From contig NZ_CP076448.1 of the NCBI RefSeq assembly GCF_019203965.1, positions 1,565,001 to 1,629,000 on the forward strand: a stretch of 64,000 nt of DNA. The letters run 5' to 3'. Source of the stretch: Elioraea tepida (GTDB lineage Bacteria; Pseudomonadota; Alphaproteobacteria; Acetobacterales; Acetobacteraceae). How positions within the stretch are numbered: the first letter of the stretch is position 1; every line of letters begins with the position of its first letter. The position numbers and the translations under genes are program-made. Below the pieces are notes generated by a model that was not told the origin of the DNA, made no database searches, and saw nothing but the letters and a program-made list of their open reading frames with translations. Below, one piece after another: positions 52,741 to 62,069 of the stretch.

Positions 52741-54097
52741 GGCGGGCGGCGCGGCTGGAGGGGGCGGAGACACGATTTTCGCTCTCGCCTCCGGTTCCGG
52801 TCGAGCCGGGGTGGCGGTGATCCGACTCAGCGGCCCGGCGGTGCCGGAGGCGCTTGCGGCGCTGGTCGGAGGCGTTCCCGAGCCTCGTCGTGCTGTGCTC
52901 CGGAGGCTTCGACACCCGCGCACGGGAGAGGTGCTCGACCGGGCGGTGGTGCTGCGGTTCGCCTCTCCTGCGAGCTTTACCGGCGAGGAGGTGGCGGAGC
53001 TCCACGTCCATGGCGGCCGCGCGGTGATCGAGGCGGTGGGCGAGGCGCTGCTCGCCTGCGGCAAGGGGATACGGCCTGCGGAACCCGGCGAGTTCACGCG
53101 GCGTGCCTTTCTCAATGGCAAGATGGACCTGACCGCGGCCGAAGGGATCGCGGATCTCGTGGCGGCCGAGACGGAGGCGCAGCGTCGTCAGGCGCTTGCC
53201 CAGGCCGAGGGGGCGCTTGCCGCCACGGTCGCGGGATGGGCAGAGCGTCTGACCAGGGCCCTGGCCCTCTCCGAGGCGTCGATCGATTTCGCCGATGACG
53301 GGGTAGGGGACGAGGCGGAGACGGAGGCGTTAGCCCTGGCGCAGGCCGTGGAAGGGGAGATGGAAGCCGCGCTGGCCGGCGCCCGGCGGGCGGAGCGGGT
53401 TCGAGAAGGGTTCAGGGTTGCGATCATCGGCGCCCCGAATGCTGGAAAATCGAGCCTTCTCAACCGCTTGGCCGGGCGGGAGGCGGCGATTGTGTCGGCC
53501 CGCGCCGGCACGACCCGGGACGTGATCGAGGTTCGGCTGGATCTCGGGGGACAAGCGGTGACGCTGGCTGACATGGCCGGCTTGCGGGAGGCGGAGGACG
53601 AGATCGAGGCGGAGGGGGTGCGTCGGGCGTTCGCTTGGGCGGAGCGGGCGGACCTTGTGGTGGCAGTGTTCGACGGCACTGCGGAGGCCCCGGACGCGGC
53701 CACTCGAGTGGTGGTTTCGGCAAGGCCGGGGGGGTGCATCGGCGTTGCCAGCAAGTCCGATCTCGGGGTGCGGCTTGCGGAGGTGGACGGCGTGCCCTTG
53801 CTTCCTGTGTCGTCGGTCACCGGTGAGGGGATCGAGCGTCTCGCCGAGGCGTTGACGGCTGCGATCGCCGGTCTGGCGGAGCGGGGGGCGGGAGGTGCTG
53901 TGCTCACTCGCGCGCGCCATGTTTCGGCCGTGTCGTCGGCTCTCGCCGCGCTTCGGCGTTTGCCAGTGGCCGCGCTTCCGGAGATGCGAGGCGAAGAGCT
54001 TCGCTTGGCGTTGCGGGAGCTCGGGCGTTTGACCGGTAGGGTGGACGTGGAAGACGTGCTCGAGGTTGTGTTTCGGACCTTCTGTGTTGGCAAGTGA
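52733..54097 (+). CDS. mnmE: tRNA uridine-5-carboxymethylaminomethyl modification GTPase MnmE
   Basis: With MnmG modifies wobble uridine 34. About 454 aa. The family start DTIFALASG[14 protein letters not shown] is encoded from 52769, upstream of the first standard start (GTG 52811), so 52811 would remove part of the tetrahydrofolate-binding domain. CTG 52733, six bases after AGGAGG, gives a normal-length protein. Other motifs: [25 protein letters not shown]1 [11 protein letters not shown]2 [11 protein letters not shown]3 DMAGLRE, G4-like ASKSDL, and the C-terminal FCVGK whose Cys is functionally required. The TGA overlaps an in-frame extension of mnmG. Confidence 0.94.
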   Translation: MAEAGGAAGGGGDTIFALASGSGRAGVAVIRLSGPAVPEALAALVGGVPEPRRAVLRRLRHPRTGEVLDRAVVLRFASPASFTGEEVAELHVHGGRAVIEAVGEALLACGKGIRPAEPGEFTRRAFLNGKMDLTAAEGIADLVAAETEAQRRQALAQAEGALAATVAGWAERLTRALALSEASIDFADDGVGDEAETEALALAQAVEGEMEAALAGARRAERVREGFRVAIIGAPNAGKSSLLNRLAGREAAIVSARAGTTRDVIEVRLDLGGQAVTLADMAGLREAEDEIEAEGVRRAFAWAERADLVVAVFDGTAEAPDAATRVVVSARPGGCIGVASKSDLGVRLAEVDGVPLLPVSSVTGEGIERLAEALTAAIAGLAERGAGGAVLTRARHVSAVSSALAALRRLPVAALPEMRGEELRLALRELGRLTGRVDVEDVLEVVFRTFCVGK

Positions 54098-54131
54098 GAC
54101 GGTCGGCCCGCATGCGGAGGAGGGGGCTCGG

Positions 54132-54147
54132 CGTTTCACGTGAAACG
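54132..54147. promoter_or_regulatory. parS: parS centromere site 1
   Basis: CGTTTCACGTGAAACG, a perfect 16-bp palindrome whose core GTTTCACGTGAAAC equals the near-universal parS consensus bound by ParB. It lies between mnmE and the mnmG start codon. Confidence 0.93.
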
Positions 54148-54156
54148 GAGGCGGTG

Positions 54157-56016
54157 ATGGACCGGTTCGACGTGATCGTGGTCGGAGGGGGGCACGCAGG
54201 CTGCGAGGCCGCAGCGGCAGCGGCGCGTATGGGGGCGCGAACGGCGCTTGTGACCCACAAGAGGGCAACGATCGGCGAGATGTCCTGCAACCCGGCGATC
54301 GGCGGGCTTGGGAAGGGCCATCTCGTACGGGAGGTCGACGCGCTCGATGGGATCATGGGTCGCGCCGCTGACCTTGCTGGGATCCATTTTCGCCTGCTGA
54401 ACCGAAGCAAAGGGCCGGCCGTGCAGGGGCCGCGCGTGCAGGCCGACCGGCGCGCCTATCGTGCCGCGGTGCAGGACCTTCTCGCTGCCCAGCGCGGGCT
54501 CGCGGTGGTCCAAGGCGCGGTGGAGGGGCTGGTCCGAGACGCCTGGGGCCGCATGGCCGGGGTGGAGCTCGGTGATGGGAGGACCCTGCGGGCCGGGGCG
54601 GTGGTGGTGACCTCAGGGACTTTCCTCCGAGGGGTGATCCATGTCGGGGAGTCGCAGGCCCCAGGCGGCCGGGTCGGGGATCCGCCGAGCACCGGCCTCG
54701 CGCGCGCGATCGCGGCTCTCGGTCTCCGGATGGGCCGGCTGAAGACCGGCACGCCGCCGCGGCTTGATGGGCGCACCATCGCCTGGAACAGGCTCGAGGA
54801 GCAGAAAGGGGACGAGGAGCCCGAGCTTCTCAGCGTACTTTCGACACACCCGGTCCTGCCGCAGGTGAGCTGCTTCATCACCGCAACCACGCCCGAGACG
54901 CACAGGCTCATCCGGGCCAATCTGCATCGGGCGCCGATGTATTCGGGCCAGATCGAGAGCCGTGGCCCTCGCTACTGTCCGTCCATTGAGGACAAGGTGG
55001 CGCGGTTCGCCGAGCGCGAACGGCACCAGGTGTTTCTGGAGCCGGAGGGGCTGAACGACGATACGGTGTACCCCAACGGAATCTCGACGAGCCTGCCAGC
55101 GGAGGTGCAGGCAGCGATGGTCGCAACCATCCCTGGCCTCGAGAGTGCCAGGATCCTGAGGCCCGGCTATGCGATTGAGTATGATCATGTCGACCCGCGC
55201 GAGCTCGCCCCGACTCTCGAGTGTCTGAGCGTGGCCCGTTTGTTCCTTGCGGGGCAGATCAATGGCACGACGGGGTATGAAGAGGCTGCGGGGCAAGGGA
55301 TCGTGGCCGGCGTGAACGCGGCGCTCGCGGCGGGCGGCGGGGGCTCGTTCGTGCTCGACCGAGCCGAGGCCTATATCGGCGTGATGATCGATGACCTCGT
55401 CACCCGCGGCATCACCGAGCCCTATCGCATGTTCACAAGCCGCGCGGAGTATCGGCTCACTCTGAGGACCGACAATGCCGATCTGAGGCTCACGCCGCGG
55501 GGGCAAGCCATCGGGTGTGTCGGACCCGAACGCTCCGCGGCGTTCGCCGCGCGGTTGGAGGCCCTGGAGCGAGCGCGCGCTCGCCTGCGGGAAGCGGCCT
55601 TCTCACCCGACGAGCTCGCAACTCTCGGGATTTCCGTCAACCGCGATGGGGTGCGGAGATCCGTGTTCGACCTGCTCGGGCACGGCGGCGTGCCGCGGCC
55701 CGCGGTCGAAGCTGCCTTTCCTTGGCTTGCCGAGATTCCCCGGCCAGCCCTGCGCACGCTGGAGGCCGAGGCGCTCTACGCTGGCTATCTGACTCGCCAG
55801 CAGGCCGAGATCGCTGCGCTCCGGCGTGAGGAAGCACTCGCCCTGCCGCCTGCGCTTGACTATGGCGCGATCAGTTTCCTCTCGACAGAGGTCCGCGAGG
55901 TTCTGGCGCGCGCGCGCCCGGCGACGATCGGCGCCGCCATGCGACTTCCCGGCATCACGCCGGCTGCCATCGCTGCCCTGCTCGGCCACGTCCAGCGCCG
56001 TGACCGCGCCGCCTGA
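54157..56016 (+). CDS. mnmG: tRNA uridine-5-carboxymethylaminomethyl modification enzyme MnmG
   Basis: FAD-dependent partner of MnmE. 619 aa from ATG 54157 (GGAGG five bases upstream, directly abutting parS): [23 protein letters not shown] (FAD site), [94 protein letters not shown] and [20 protein letters not shown]. An in-frame start at 54094 would translate parS as VSRET. Intact. Confidence 0.97.
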   Translation: MDRFDVIVVGGGHAGCEAAAAAARMGARTALVTHKRATIGEMSCNPAIGGLGKGHLVREVDALDGIMGRAADLAGIHFRLLNRSKGPAVQGPRVQADRRAYRAAVQDLLAAQRGLAVVQGAVEGLVRDAWGRMAGVELGDGRTLRAGAVVVTSGTFLRGVIHVGESQAPGGRVGDPPSTGLARAIAALGLRMGRLKTGTPPRLDGRTIAWNRLEEQKGDEEPELLSVLSTHPVLPQVSCFITATTPETHRLIRANLHRAPMYSGQIESRGPRYCPSIEDKVARFAERERHQVFLEPEGLNDDTVYPNGISTSLPAEVQAAMVATIPGLESARILRPGYAIEYDHVDPRELAPTLECLSVARLFLAGQINGTTGYEEAAGQGIVAGVNAALAAGGGGSFVLDRAEAYIGVMIDDLVTRGITEPYRMFTSRAEYRLTLRTDNADLRLTPRGQAIGCVGPERSAAFAARLEALERARARLREAAFSPDELATLGISVNRDGVRRSVFDLLGHGGVPRPAVEAAFPWLAEIPRPALRTLEAEALYAGYLTRQQAEIAALRREEALALPPALDYGAISFLSTEVREVLARARPATIGAAMRLPGITPAAIAALLGHVQRRDRAA

Positions 56017-56026
56017 GCGGATCGGG

Positions 56027-56042
56027 CGTTTCACGTGAAACC
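56027..56042. promoter_or_regulatory. parS: parS centromere site 2
   Basis: CGTTTCACGTGAAACC: the 14-base palindromic core GTTTCACGTGAAAC (56028-56041) is perfect. It overlaps the rsmG start: the central GTG (56035-56037) is the only usable start codon after the in-frame mnmG stop. Confidence 0.93.
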
Positions 56043-56625
56043 GTGCGAGGCACGTGCGGCCCAGGCCCAGCCGGCGCTCGAGGCCTATGCCGCCCTACTG
56101 GCCCGATGGAATGAGCGGATCAATCTCGTTTCCCCTCGCGACCTGCCGAGGTTATGGGAACGACACATCGAGGATTCCGCTCAGCTCGTCCCTCTCATTC
56201 CTCCCGGCACACGCCGCATCGCGGATCTCGGCTCTGGCGCCGGTCTTCCCGGCCTCGTCCTCGCCCTCCTGACCGGGCTCGAGACGCACCTCGTCGAGCG
56301 TGACCAGCGCAAGGCCGCCTTCCTGCGCGAGGCCGCCCGGGTCATGGCGGCCCCCGCAACCGTCCATGCCGCCGATGCCGCGACGCTCCCCTCCCTCGCC
56401 GCTGACCTCGTCACCGCGCGCGCCCTCGCGCCCCTGCCAGTTCTGCTGCCGCTTGCCGCACGCCACCTCGCCCCGGGCGGCATCTGCCTCTTTCCGAAGG
56501 GCGCCGGCGTCGAGGCGGAATTGACCGCTGCCCGCCCTGCCTGGACAATGCGCGTTGAACGGCTCCCGAGCCGGACCGATCCCGCCGCCACGATCCTCCG
56601 CCTGACCGAGGTCGCGCGTGCCTGA
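56035..56625 (+). CDS. rsmG: 16S rRNA (guanine(527)-N(7))-methyltransferase RsmG
   Basis: Methylates G527 of 16S rRNA; loss gives low-level streptomycin resistance in many bacteria. 196 aa: YAALLARWNERINLVSPRDLPRLWERHIEDSAQL, SAM site IADLGSGAGLPGLVLALL, VERDQRKAAFLREA and LVTARALAPLPVLL. GTG 56035 at the centre of parS is the only plausible start, so ParB occupancy and rsmG expression may interact. Overlaps parA by eight bases. Confidence 0.95.
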   Translation: MKPCEARAAQAQPALEAYAALLARWNERINLVSPRDLPRLWERHIEDSAQLVPLIPPGTRRIADLGSGAGLPGLVLALLTGLETHLVERDQRKAAFLREAARVMAAPATVHAADAATLPSLAADLVTARALAPLPVLLPLAARHLAPGGICLFPKGAGVEAELTAARPAWTMRVERLPSRTDPAATILRLTEVARA

Positions 56626-57451
56626 CCGAGCCCAGCCCAGCACCGCGAGGCCAGACCCCGCCCGCCCGCGCATCCTCGCCATCGCGAACCAGAAGGGTGG
56701 CGTGGGCAAGACCACGACCGCGATCAACCTTGCCACCGCGCTCGCCGCCACCGGGCAGCCGACGCTCCTGATCGACCTCGACCCGCAAGGCAACGCTTCG
56801 ACCGGCCTCGGCCTGCCGCGAACAGAACGTGGCGCCGGCTCCTACGCGCTCATCGCCGAGGCGCGGCCGCTTGCGGACGTCACCCGGGCGACCGCCATCC
56901 CGGGGCTTTCCCTGGTGCCGGCCGATCAGGATCTTGCCGGCGCCGAGATCGAGCTCGTCTCGCTCACCCGACGCGAATTCCGCCTGCGCGATGCGCTCGC
57001 AGCAGAACGTTTTGAATCCCGCACGATCGTCTTGATCGACTGCCCGCCCTCCCTCGGCCTGCTCACCGTCAACGCGCTCGTCGCGGCCGACGCCGTGCTC
57101 GTCCCGCTCCAGTGCGAGTTCTTCGCGCTCGAGGGCATCAGCCAGATCATGCGCACGATCGAGATGGTCCGCCGCGGCCTGAACCCCTCGCTCGCGCTGC
57201 AGGGCATCGTGCTGACGATGTTCGATCGTCGCAACAACCTGTCCGATCTCGTCGCCGCCGACGTGCGCGGCTTCTTCGGCGACAAGGTCTATGAGACGGT
57301 GATTCCCCGGAACGTTCGCATCTCGGAAGCGCCGAGCCACGGCAAGCCCGTCCTGCTCTACGACGTCCGCTCGGCCGGGGCGCAGGCCTATCTCGCGCTC
57401 GCGAAGGAGCTGCTCCGCCGCGAGCGCACCGCCGCGGGAGCAGCCTCATGA
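56618..57451 (+). CDS. parA: Chromosome partitioning ATPase ParA
   Basis: Moves ParB-parS complexes along the nucleoid. 277 aa: ILAIANQKGGVGKTTTAINL (deviant Walker A), LLIDLDPQGNASTGLG, VLIDCPPSLGLLTVNAL, LVPLQCEFFALEGISQ, and IPRNVRISEAPSHGKPVLLYD. GTG 56618 start. Its stop overlaps the parB ATG (ATGA). Confidence 0.97.
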   Translation: MPDRAQPSTARPDPARPRILAIANQKGGVGKTTTAINLATALAATGQPTLLIDLDPQGNASTGLGLPRTERGAGSYALIAEARPLADVTRATAIPGLSLVPADQDLAGAEIELVSLTRREFRLRDALAAERFESRTIVLIDCPPSLGLLTVNALVAADAVLVPLQCEFFALEGISQIMRTIEMVRRGLNPSLALQGIVLTMFDRRNNLSDLVAADVRGFFGDKVYETVIPRNVRISEAPSHGKPVLLYDVRSAGAQAYLALAKELLRRERTAAGAAS

Positions 57452-58365
57452 ACCCGGGAAGGGAAACGACACCGAAACGTCTCGGCCGCGGCCTCTCCGC
57501 GCTCTTCGGCGAGGCGGCTGCCCCGGCCACGCCGGCCGCGTCGGCCCCCCCTGCCGGCGAAGGAGGAACCGCGATGGCGGCTGCGCAGACCGTGCCGATC
57601 GCCGCGCTCGAACCCTCGCCCTTCCAGCCGCGCGCCGCGATCGACCGCGAGCGGCTCGACGAGCTCGTCGCCTCGATCGCCGCCAACGGCGTGCTGCAAC
57701 CCCTGCTCGTCCGCCCTCATCCAACGCTACCGGGGCGGTACCAGATCATCGCCGGGGAGCGGCGCTGGCGCGCCGCCCAGGCCGTGCCGCTGCACGAGGT
57801 GCCCGTCCTCGTCCGCGACCTCGACGACCGCACCGCCGCGGCCGCGTCCCTCGTCGAGAACCTGCAGCGCGCGGATCTCAACCCGATGGAGGAGGCGGAA
57901 GGCTACCGGCGCCTCGCCGAGACGGAGGGGCTCGACCATGCCGAGATCGGCCGCCTGATCGGCCGCTCGCGCAGCCATGTCGCCAACACCCTCCGCCTCC
58001 TCAACCTCCCGCTCGTCGTGCAGACGCATCTCCGCGAGGGAAGGTTGACCGCGGGTCACGCACGCGCCCTGCTCGCCGCCCGCGATCCGGGCATGCTCGC
58101 CGATCGTGTGATCCGCGAGGGCCTCTCGGTTCGGCAGACCGAGGCGCTCGCGCAACAGCGCGCGCTTGCCGACCGGCCGCGACGCCGCGTGTCGGCCGAC
58201 CCGGCCGACCCGAACACGGAGGCGCTCGCGCGCGACCTCTCCGAGACGCTGGGCCTGCGCGTCACCATCCGCTTCGACGGCCGACGCGGCGAGGTGCGGA
58301 TCGCCTACGACGATCTCGACCAGCTCGACGGGCTGGTCGCGCTCCTGCAGCGCGCGGGCGGCTGA
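57448..58365 (+). CDS. parB: Chromosome partitioning protein ParB
   Basis: CTP-dependent clamp loaded at parS; also expected to recruit MipZ. 305 aa: ParA-contact N-terminus KRLGRGLSALFGE, PIAALEPSPFQPRAAID, CTP-binding GERRWRAAQAV and ENLQRADLNPMEEAEGY, helix-turn-helix HAEIGRLIGRSRSHVANTLRLL, and a C-terminal dimerisation segment. Its targets parS1 and parS2 lie 1.4 and 3.3 kb upstream. Confidence 0.97.
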   Translation: MNPGRETTPKRLGRGLSALFGEAAAPATPAASAPPAGEGGTAMAAAQTVPIAALEPSPFQPRAAIDRERLDELVASIAANGVLQPLLVRPHPTLPGRYQIIAGERRWRAAQAVPLHEVPVLVRDLDDRTAAAASLVENLQRADLNPMEEAEGYRRLAETEGLDHAEIGRLIGRSRSHVANTLRLLNLPLVVQTHLREGRLTAGHARALLAARDPGMLADRVIREGLSVRQTEALAQQRALADRPRRRVSADPADPNTEALARDLSETLGLRVTIRFDGRRGEVRIAYDDLDQLDGLVALLQRAGG

Positions 58366-58372
58366 GGCATCG

Positions 58373-58738
58373 ATGCTCGAGCCGTCGCTCGACCGGCAGC
58401 GAGGCATCCTCGTGGTCGAGATCTCGGGGCCACTTTCGGTCGCCGACATCGAGCGGATCTCGGCTCTGCTCGACCCGTATCTCGCCGACGCGGGCAGGCT
58501 GCGCGGGATGCTCGTCGACGCGCGCCGCCACCCGGGCTGGTCCGACATCGAGGCGATCCTGAGCCACGAACGCTTCCTGCGCGACCACGCGCCGCTGATC
58601 GATCGGATCGCGCTCGTCACGGACAGCGACCTCGTCGCGGTCCTGACACGGTTTGCGACCCTGGGCCGCTGCCCTGCGCTACGCCGCTTTCCCTGGTCGG
58701 AGTACCATGCCGCGCGTGCCTGGCTCGAGGAGGGCTAG
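58373..58738 (+). CDS. STAS/SpoIIAA-like protein
   Basis: 121-aa protein: ILVVEISGPLSVADIERISALLDPYLAD, MLVDARRHPGWSDIEAILSHERFLRDHAPLIDRIALVTDSDL, and an ARAWL-containing C-terminus. This matches the SpoIIAA-like STAS family (DUF3478), a lipid-binding fold of unknown role. ATG 58373 lies eight bases after parB, so it may be cotranscribed. Confidence 0.82.
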   Translation: MLEPSLDRQRGILVVEISGPLSVADIERISALLDPYLADAGRLRGMLVDARRHPGWSDIEAILSHERFLRDHAPLIDRIALVTDSDLVAVLTRFATLGRCPALRRFPWSEYHAARAWLEEG

Positions 58739-58786
58739 GGAGGGCGGCGCCGCGTTCCCCTCCCGGTTCCCCACGGCCACGAGGCC

Positions 58787-59176
58787 TCAGCGTCTTGCTC
58801 TGACGCGCACGCGCCGCCGCGGCGCCGCCCTCTCGAGCGTCTCGAGCATCGCCCGAACGGCCTCGTCCGGCAGGCGCGCGATCTCGCGGGCGAGGCGATT
58901 GGCAAGCTCGGTCCGCGCCGGGTCGAGCCCGGCCGTGTCGACCACCACGCGCGGGTGGGAGAGCTTCGCAAGCCGCACGAGTTCCTCGGCGTCGTCCCAG
59001 ATCAGGCCGAAGAGGTCGCAGACCTGGTGCACCAGCCCCATCGTCGGCCGGCCGCGGCGGCCGTGCTCAAGAGCCGAGAGATAGGCGGCGGAGACCTGCA
59101 GCGCCTCGGCCATCTCGGCTTGCGTCATTCCCCGTGACGCACGCAGCGCCCGCAGTTTCGCGCCGAACGGCGTCAT
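58787..59176 (-). CDS. XRE-family helix-turn-helix regulator
   Basis: 129 aa. N-terminal XRE domain LRALRASRGMTQAEMAEALQVSAAYLSALEHGRRGRP, then MGLVHQVCDLFGLIWDDAEELVRLAKLSHPRVVVDTAG and an arginine-rich tail. Members lie next to smr/mltA/tim44 in other alphaproteobacteria; here it follows smr. Target unknown. Confidence 0.9.
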   Translation of the reverse strand: MTPFGAKLRALRASRGMTQAEMAEALQVSAAYLSALEHGRRGRPTMGLVHQVCDLFGLIWDDAEELVRLAKLSHPRVVVDTAGLDPARTELANRLAREIARLPDEAVRAMLETLERAAPRRRVRVRARR

Positions 59177-59330
59177 GGCCCCACCTGCCCGGCGTCTGGT
59201 GCAGTTCCGAGCAAGGTCACGAGCCTCCGTCCGGGCACCGTCAGTCCGTGTCGCATCGCTGTCGCCCGACCGAGGGGAGGGCGAGCCTGCCGCCTCTCGG
59301 GGGCGCGGGCGGCCACCGGCCTCGCCGATG

Positions 59331-59918
59331 TCATCTCCTGCGCCGGAGCAGGATATGCACCGCTCCCGTGTTTGCCCGGTGCGGGTGCGCGAGCGCGAGG
59401 ATCAGCGGCCGAAGCGCGGGGGCGTTCAGCCAGTGCGGCAGCTCGCGCCGAAGCACGCCGCCCGTCTCGCCGCTTCCCTTGCCGGTGACGATGGCGATGC
59501 AGCGTAAGCCCTCGGCATGCGCCGCTGTGACGAACAGGGTCACGGCCCTGTGCGCCTCCTCGGCGTGCCGTCCGTGCAGGTCGAGGGTGCGCTCGGGGGT
59601 CAGGCGGCCGCGCCGGAGCGCGTCCCAGCGACGGCGATCGAGCCCCGCAGGCGCGACACCGACCGCAAGCTCGGCGTTTGGCGGCACGGGTCGGGCCGCG
59701 TCAGCCCGTCGCCGCGGTGCTGCGGCCGCGGGCGTCGGCATCGCCGCCGGCGCCGGCTCGGGTGCCGGCTCGGGCGGATCGGCGGCCGGCCCGGGGCGAA
59801 GCGGCACCACGCCGGTGGCACTGACGAATCCCTGCCAGAGCGCTGCCTCCGCCTCGGTGAGGACGCGTCGGCGGCGCGCGGGGGGAACGCGGCCGCGCGG
59901 CGGGCGCGGTGCCGTCAC
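59331..59918 (-). CDS. Smr-domain protein
   Basis: 195 aa: variable Pro/Ala-rich N-terminal half, then an Smr domain with the diagnostic LDLHGRHAEEAHRAVTLFV and IVTGKGSGETGGVLRRELPHWL. Smr domains have nicking-endonuclease or RNase activity; the physiological role of small alphaproteobacterial members is unclear. GTG start at 59918 overlaps the lutC stop (GTGA), so it is coupled to the lut operon here. Confidence 0.9.
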   Translation of the reverse strand: MTAPRPPRGRVPPARRRRVLTEAEAALWQGFVSATGVVPLRPGPAADPPEPAPEPAPAAMPTPAAAAPRRRADAARPVPPNAELAVGVAPAGLDRRRWDALRRGRLTPERTLDLHGRHAEEAHRAVTLFVTAAHAEGLRCIAIVTGKGSGETGGVLRRELPHWLNAPALRPLILALAHPHRANTGAVHILLRRRR

Positions 59919-60637
59919 CCCGGATCGTCCTTGAGCAGGATCACGTGCACCCGCCGGGGCCCATGCGCGCCGAGCTCGATCGTCTGCTCGATGTCCGCGG
60001 TGCGCGAGGGGCCGGTGACCAGCATCACGCTGCGCGGCATAAAGCGCAGCCCCGCCGGTCCGTCCCACGGCGCGGCGCGCTCGGCCCGGAGCAGGTCCCA
60101 CGAATCCTCGAAACTGCCGACGATCCGGCTCCGCCGCAGCACCACGATCTGCGTCTCAGGCATGATGTTGAGCGTGGTCGGATGGCTCGGCCCGGAGGGA
60201 AAGACGAGCGTGCCAGTCTCCGCCACCGCGGCGAAGCAAGGGGTGACAGAGACGGCATCGCCTGGCTCCGCCCGGCCGAAGCCGAGCTTGAGCAGCGGCC
60301 GCGAGTCCCAGGGCAGGCTCTCGAGGAAGGGGTCGGGCGCGAGGCGAAGCGCTGGAGGCAGGTTCTGCGCTGCGAGATACTCGGCCACGAGGCCCGGGAT
60401 GTCCTCCGGCCTCTCTGCGTCGGCGACGGTCGCGTGCTCCCGCTCGATGTTCGCCCGCCACAGAGCGACCTGCTCCGCCCGCGGCAGGCGCGACCGGGCG
60501 GGGACGAGATTGCGCGGGTGGGAGCGGAGCCGCTCGATCAAGCCCCCGGCGACGCTCGGGGGAAGCGGGCCGCGGCGAAGCCCGCGCCGGATCCGCCCGA
60601 GGATTCGCTCCTTCGCGTCCGCCTCCGACCCCGCCAT
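59915..60637 (-). CDS. lutC: Lactate utilisation protein C (LUD domain)
   Basis: Third subunit of the LutABC L-lactate dehydrogenase complex. 240 aa: ERILGRIRRGL, GDAVSVTPCFAAVAETGTLVF, HPTTLNIMPETQIVVLRRSRIV and the end MLVTGPSRTADIEQTIELGAHGP, typical of LUD-domain proteins. ATG 60637 shares one base with the lutB stop. Confidence 0.93.
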   Translation of the reverse strand: MAGSEADAKERILGRIRRGLRRGPLPPSVAGGLIERLRSHPRNLVPARSRLPRAEQVALWRANIEREHATVADAERPEDIPGLVAEYLAAQNLPPALRLAPDPFLESLPWDSRPLLKLGFGRAEPGDAVSVTPCFAAVAETGTLVFPSGPSHPTTLNIMPETQIVVLRRSRIVGSFEDSWDLLRAERAAPWDGPAGLRFMPRSVMLVTGPSRTADIEQTIELGAHGPRRVHVILLKDDPG

Positions 60638-62064
60638 CAGGCAAGCCCCCGCTTCGCGAGCCGGCGATAGCGCGCGTGAAACGTCTCTCCCTCCGGCGCG
60701 GGCATCTCGCGCCCCTCCGTCCAGCCCCGGGCAAGCGGCAGGGAAGAGACCCGGCCACGCTTGCGGCCGAGCCAGCCGAGCGTCAGCGCGCCCGCACGCG
60801 CGGCGAGGCGATAGGCCCAGGGGCGCTGCGCGACCCAGGCCCAAAGCCCGAGCCCCCAGCGCGTCGCGGCCGGGGAAAGGTGACGCTCGAACTCACGCTC
60901 GCGCCAGTGCCGCATCATCTTGGGCAGCGGGATCTTCATCGGGCAGACGCTCTCGCAGCGGCCGCAGAAGGTCGAGGCATTCGGCAGATGCCCCGCCTTG
61001 TCGACGCCGATGAGAGTCGGCGTCAGAACCGCTCCCATCGGCCCGGGGTACACCCAGCCATAGGCATGGCCGCCGACCGCGCCATAGACAGGGCAGTGGT
61101 TCATGCAGGCGGCGCAGCGAATGCAGCGGAGCATGTCCTGGAAGCCGGTGCCGAGCATCGCGGACCGGCCGTTGTCGAGCAGGATCACGTGATACTCGGC
61201 CGGTCCGTCGAGGTCGCCCTCGCGGCGCGGGCCGGTCGAGAAGGTGGTGTAGGTCGAGAACTCCTGGCCGGTTGCGGAGCGCGCAAGCAGCCGCAGGATG
61301 GTGCAGGCGTCCTCGAGCGTGGGCACCACCTTCTCGATCGAGGCGAGGACGATGTGCACCTTGGGCAGGGTCTGCGTCAGGTCGCCGTTGCCCTCGTTGG
61401 TGACGATCACGGAGGAGCCGGTCTCGGCGATCAGAAGGTTGGCGCCGGTGATGCCCACGTCGGCGGCGAGGAAGCGCGCGCGCAGCACGCTGCGCGCCTC
61501 GTCGATCAGCGCCTTGCGGTCGGCGAAGGGGCGGTCGGGCGGAAGGTGGGCGTGCGCCGTGCGGAAGGCCTCGATCCAGTCCTCCCGGTTGAGGTGGATC
61601 GCAGGCGCGATGATGTGGCTCGGCGGCTCCTTGCGGAGCTGGATGATGTACTCGCCGAGATCGGTCTCGATCGGCTCAATGCCGGAGGCGGAGAGGTGGT
61701 CGTTGAGGCCGATCTCCTCGGCGATCATCGACTTGCCCTTGGTGGCGGTGCGCGCGCCCGCCGCGCGGCAGATCTCGACCACCGTGCGGCGCGCGTCCTC
61801 CGCCGTCTCGCACCAGTGCACCCGGCCGCCTGCGGCTTCGACCGCGCGGGCGTAAGCCTCGAGGTAGAAATCGAGATGGGCGAGAACGTGGTTCTTGAGG
61901 TCGCGCCCCTCCTCGCGCAGCGCTTCGAACTCGGGCAGGGCGGCCACCGCGCGCGCCCGCTTGGCGACGAACCCGGTTCGGGCGTTGGCGAGCGCCTTCT
62001 GCAGCCCGGGATCGGCAAGCGCCGCGCGGGCGTTGTCCTTAAAGGCGGGGGAGGTGATGTGCAT
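60637..62064 (-). CDS. lutB: Lactate utilisation protein B (LUD domain, two [4Fe-4S])
   Basis: Iron-sulfur subunit, 475 aa: N-terminal LUD domain (KGKSMIAEEIGLNDHL, TDLGEYIIQL, GANLLIAETGSSVIVTNEGNGDL, STYTTFSTGPRREGDLDGP) and two ferredoxin-like clusters CIRCAACMNHCPVYG and CGRCESVCPMKIPLP. The start is ATG 62064 (MHITSPAFKDNA); GTG 62073, which overlaps the lutA stop as GTGA, is an alternative. Confidence 0.95.
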   Translation of the reverse strand: MHITSPAFKDNARAALADPGLQKALANARTGFVAKRARAVAALPEFEALREEGRDLKNHVLAHLDFYLEAYARAVEAAGGRVHWCETAEDARRTVVEICRAAGARTATKGKSMIAEEIGLNDHLSASGIEPIETDLGEYIIQLRKEPPSHIIAPAIHLNREDWIEAFRTAHAHLPPDRPFADRKALIDEARSVLRARFLAADVGITGANLLIAETGSSVIVTNEGNGDLTQTLPKVHIVLASIEKVVPTLEDACTILRLLARSATGQEFSTYTTFSTGPRREGDLDGPAEYHVILLDNGRSAMLGTGFQDMLRCIRCAACMNHCPVYGAVGGHAYGWVYPGPMGAVLTPTLIGVDKAGHLPNASTFCGRCESVCPMKIPLPKMMRHWREREFERHLSPAATRWGLGLWAWVAQRPWAYRLAARAGALTLGWLGRKRGRVSSLPLARGWTEGREMPAPEGETFHARYRRLAKRGLA

Positions 62065-62069
62065 CCCGC

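Noticed and set aside
52811-54097. mnmE starting at GTG 52811
   Set aside because: This start would remove DTIFALASG-x-GRAG, which is conserved at the MnmE N-terminus, and it lacks a Shine-Dalgarno; the CTG after AGGAGG fits better.
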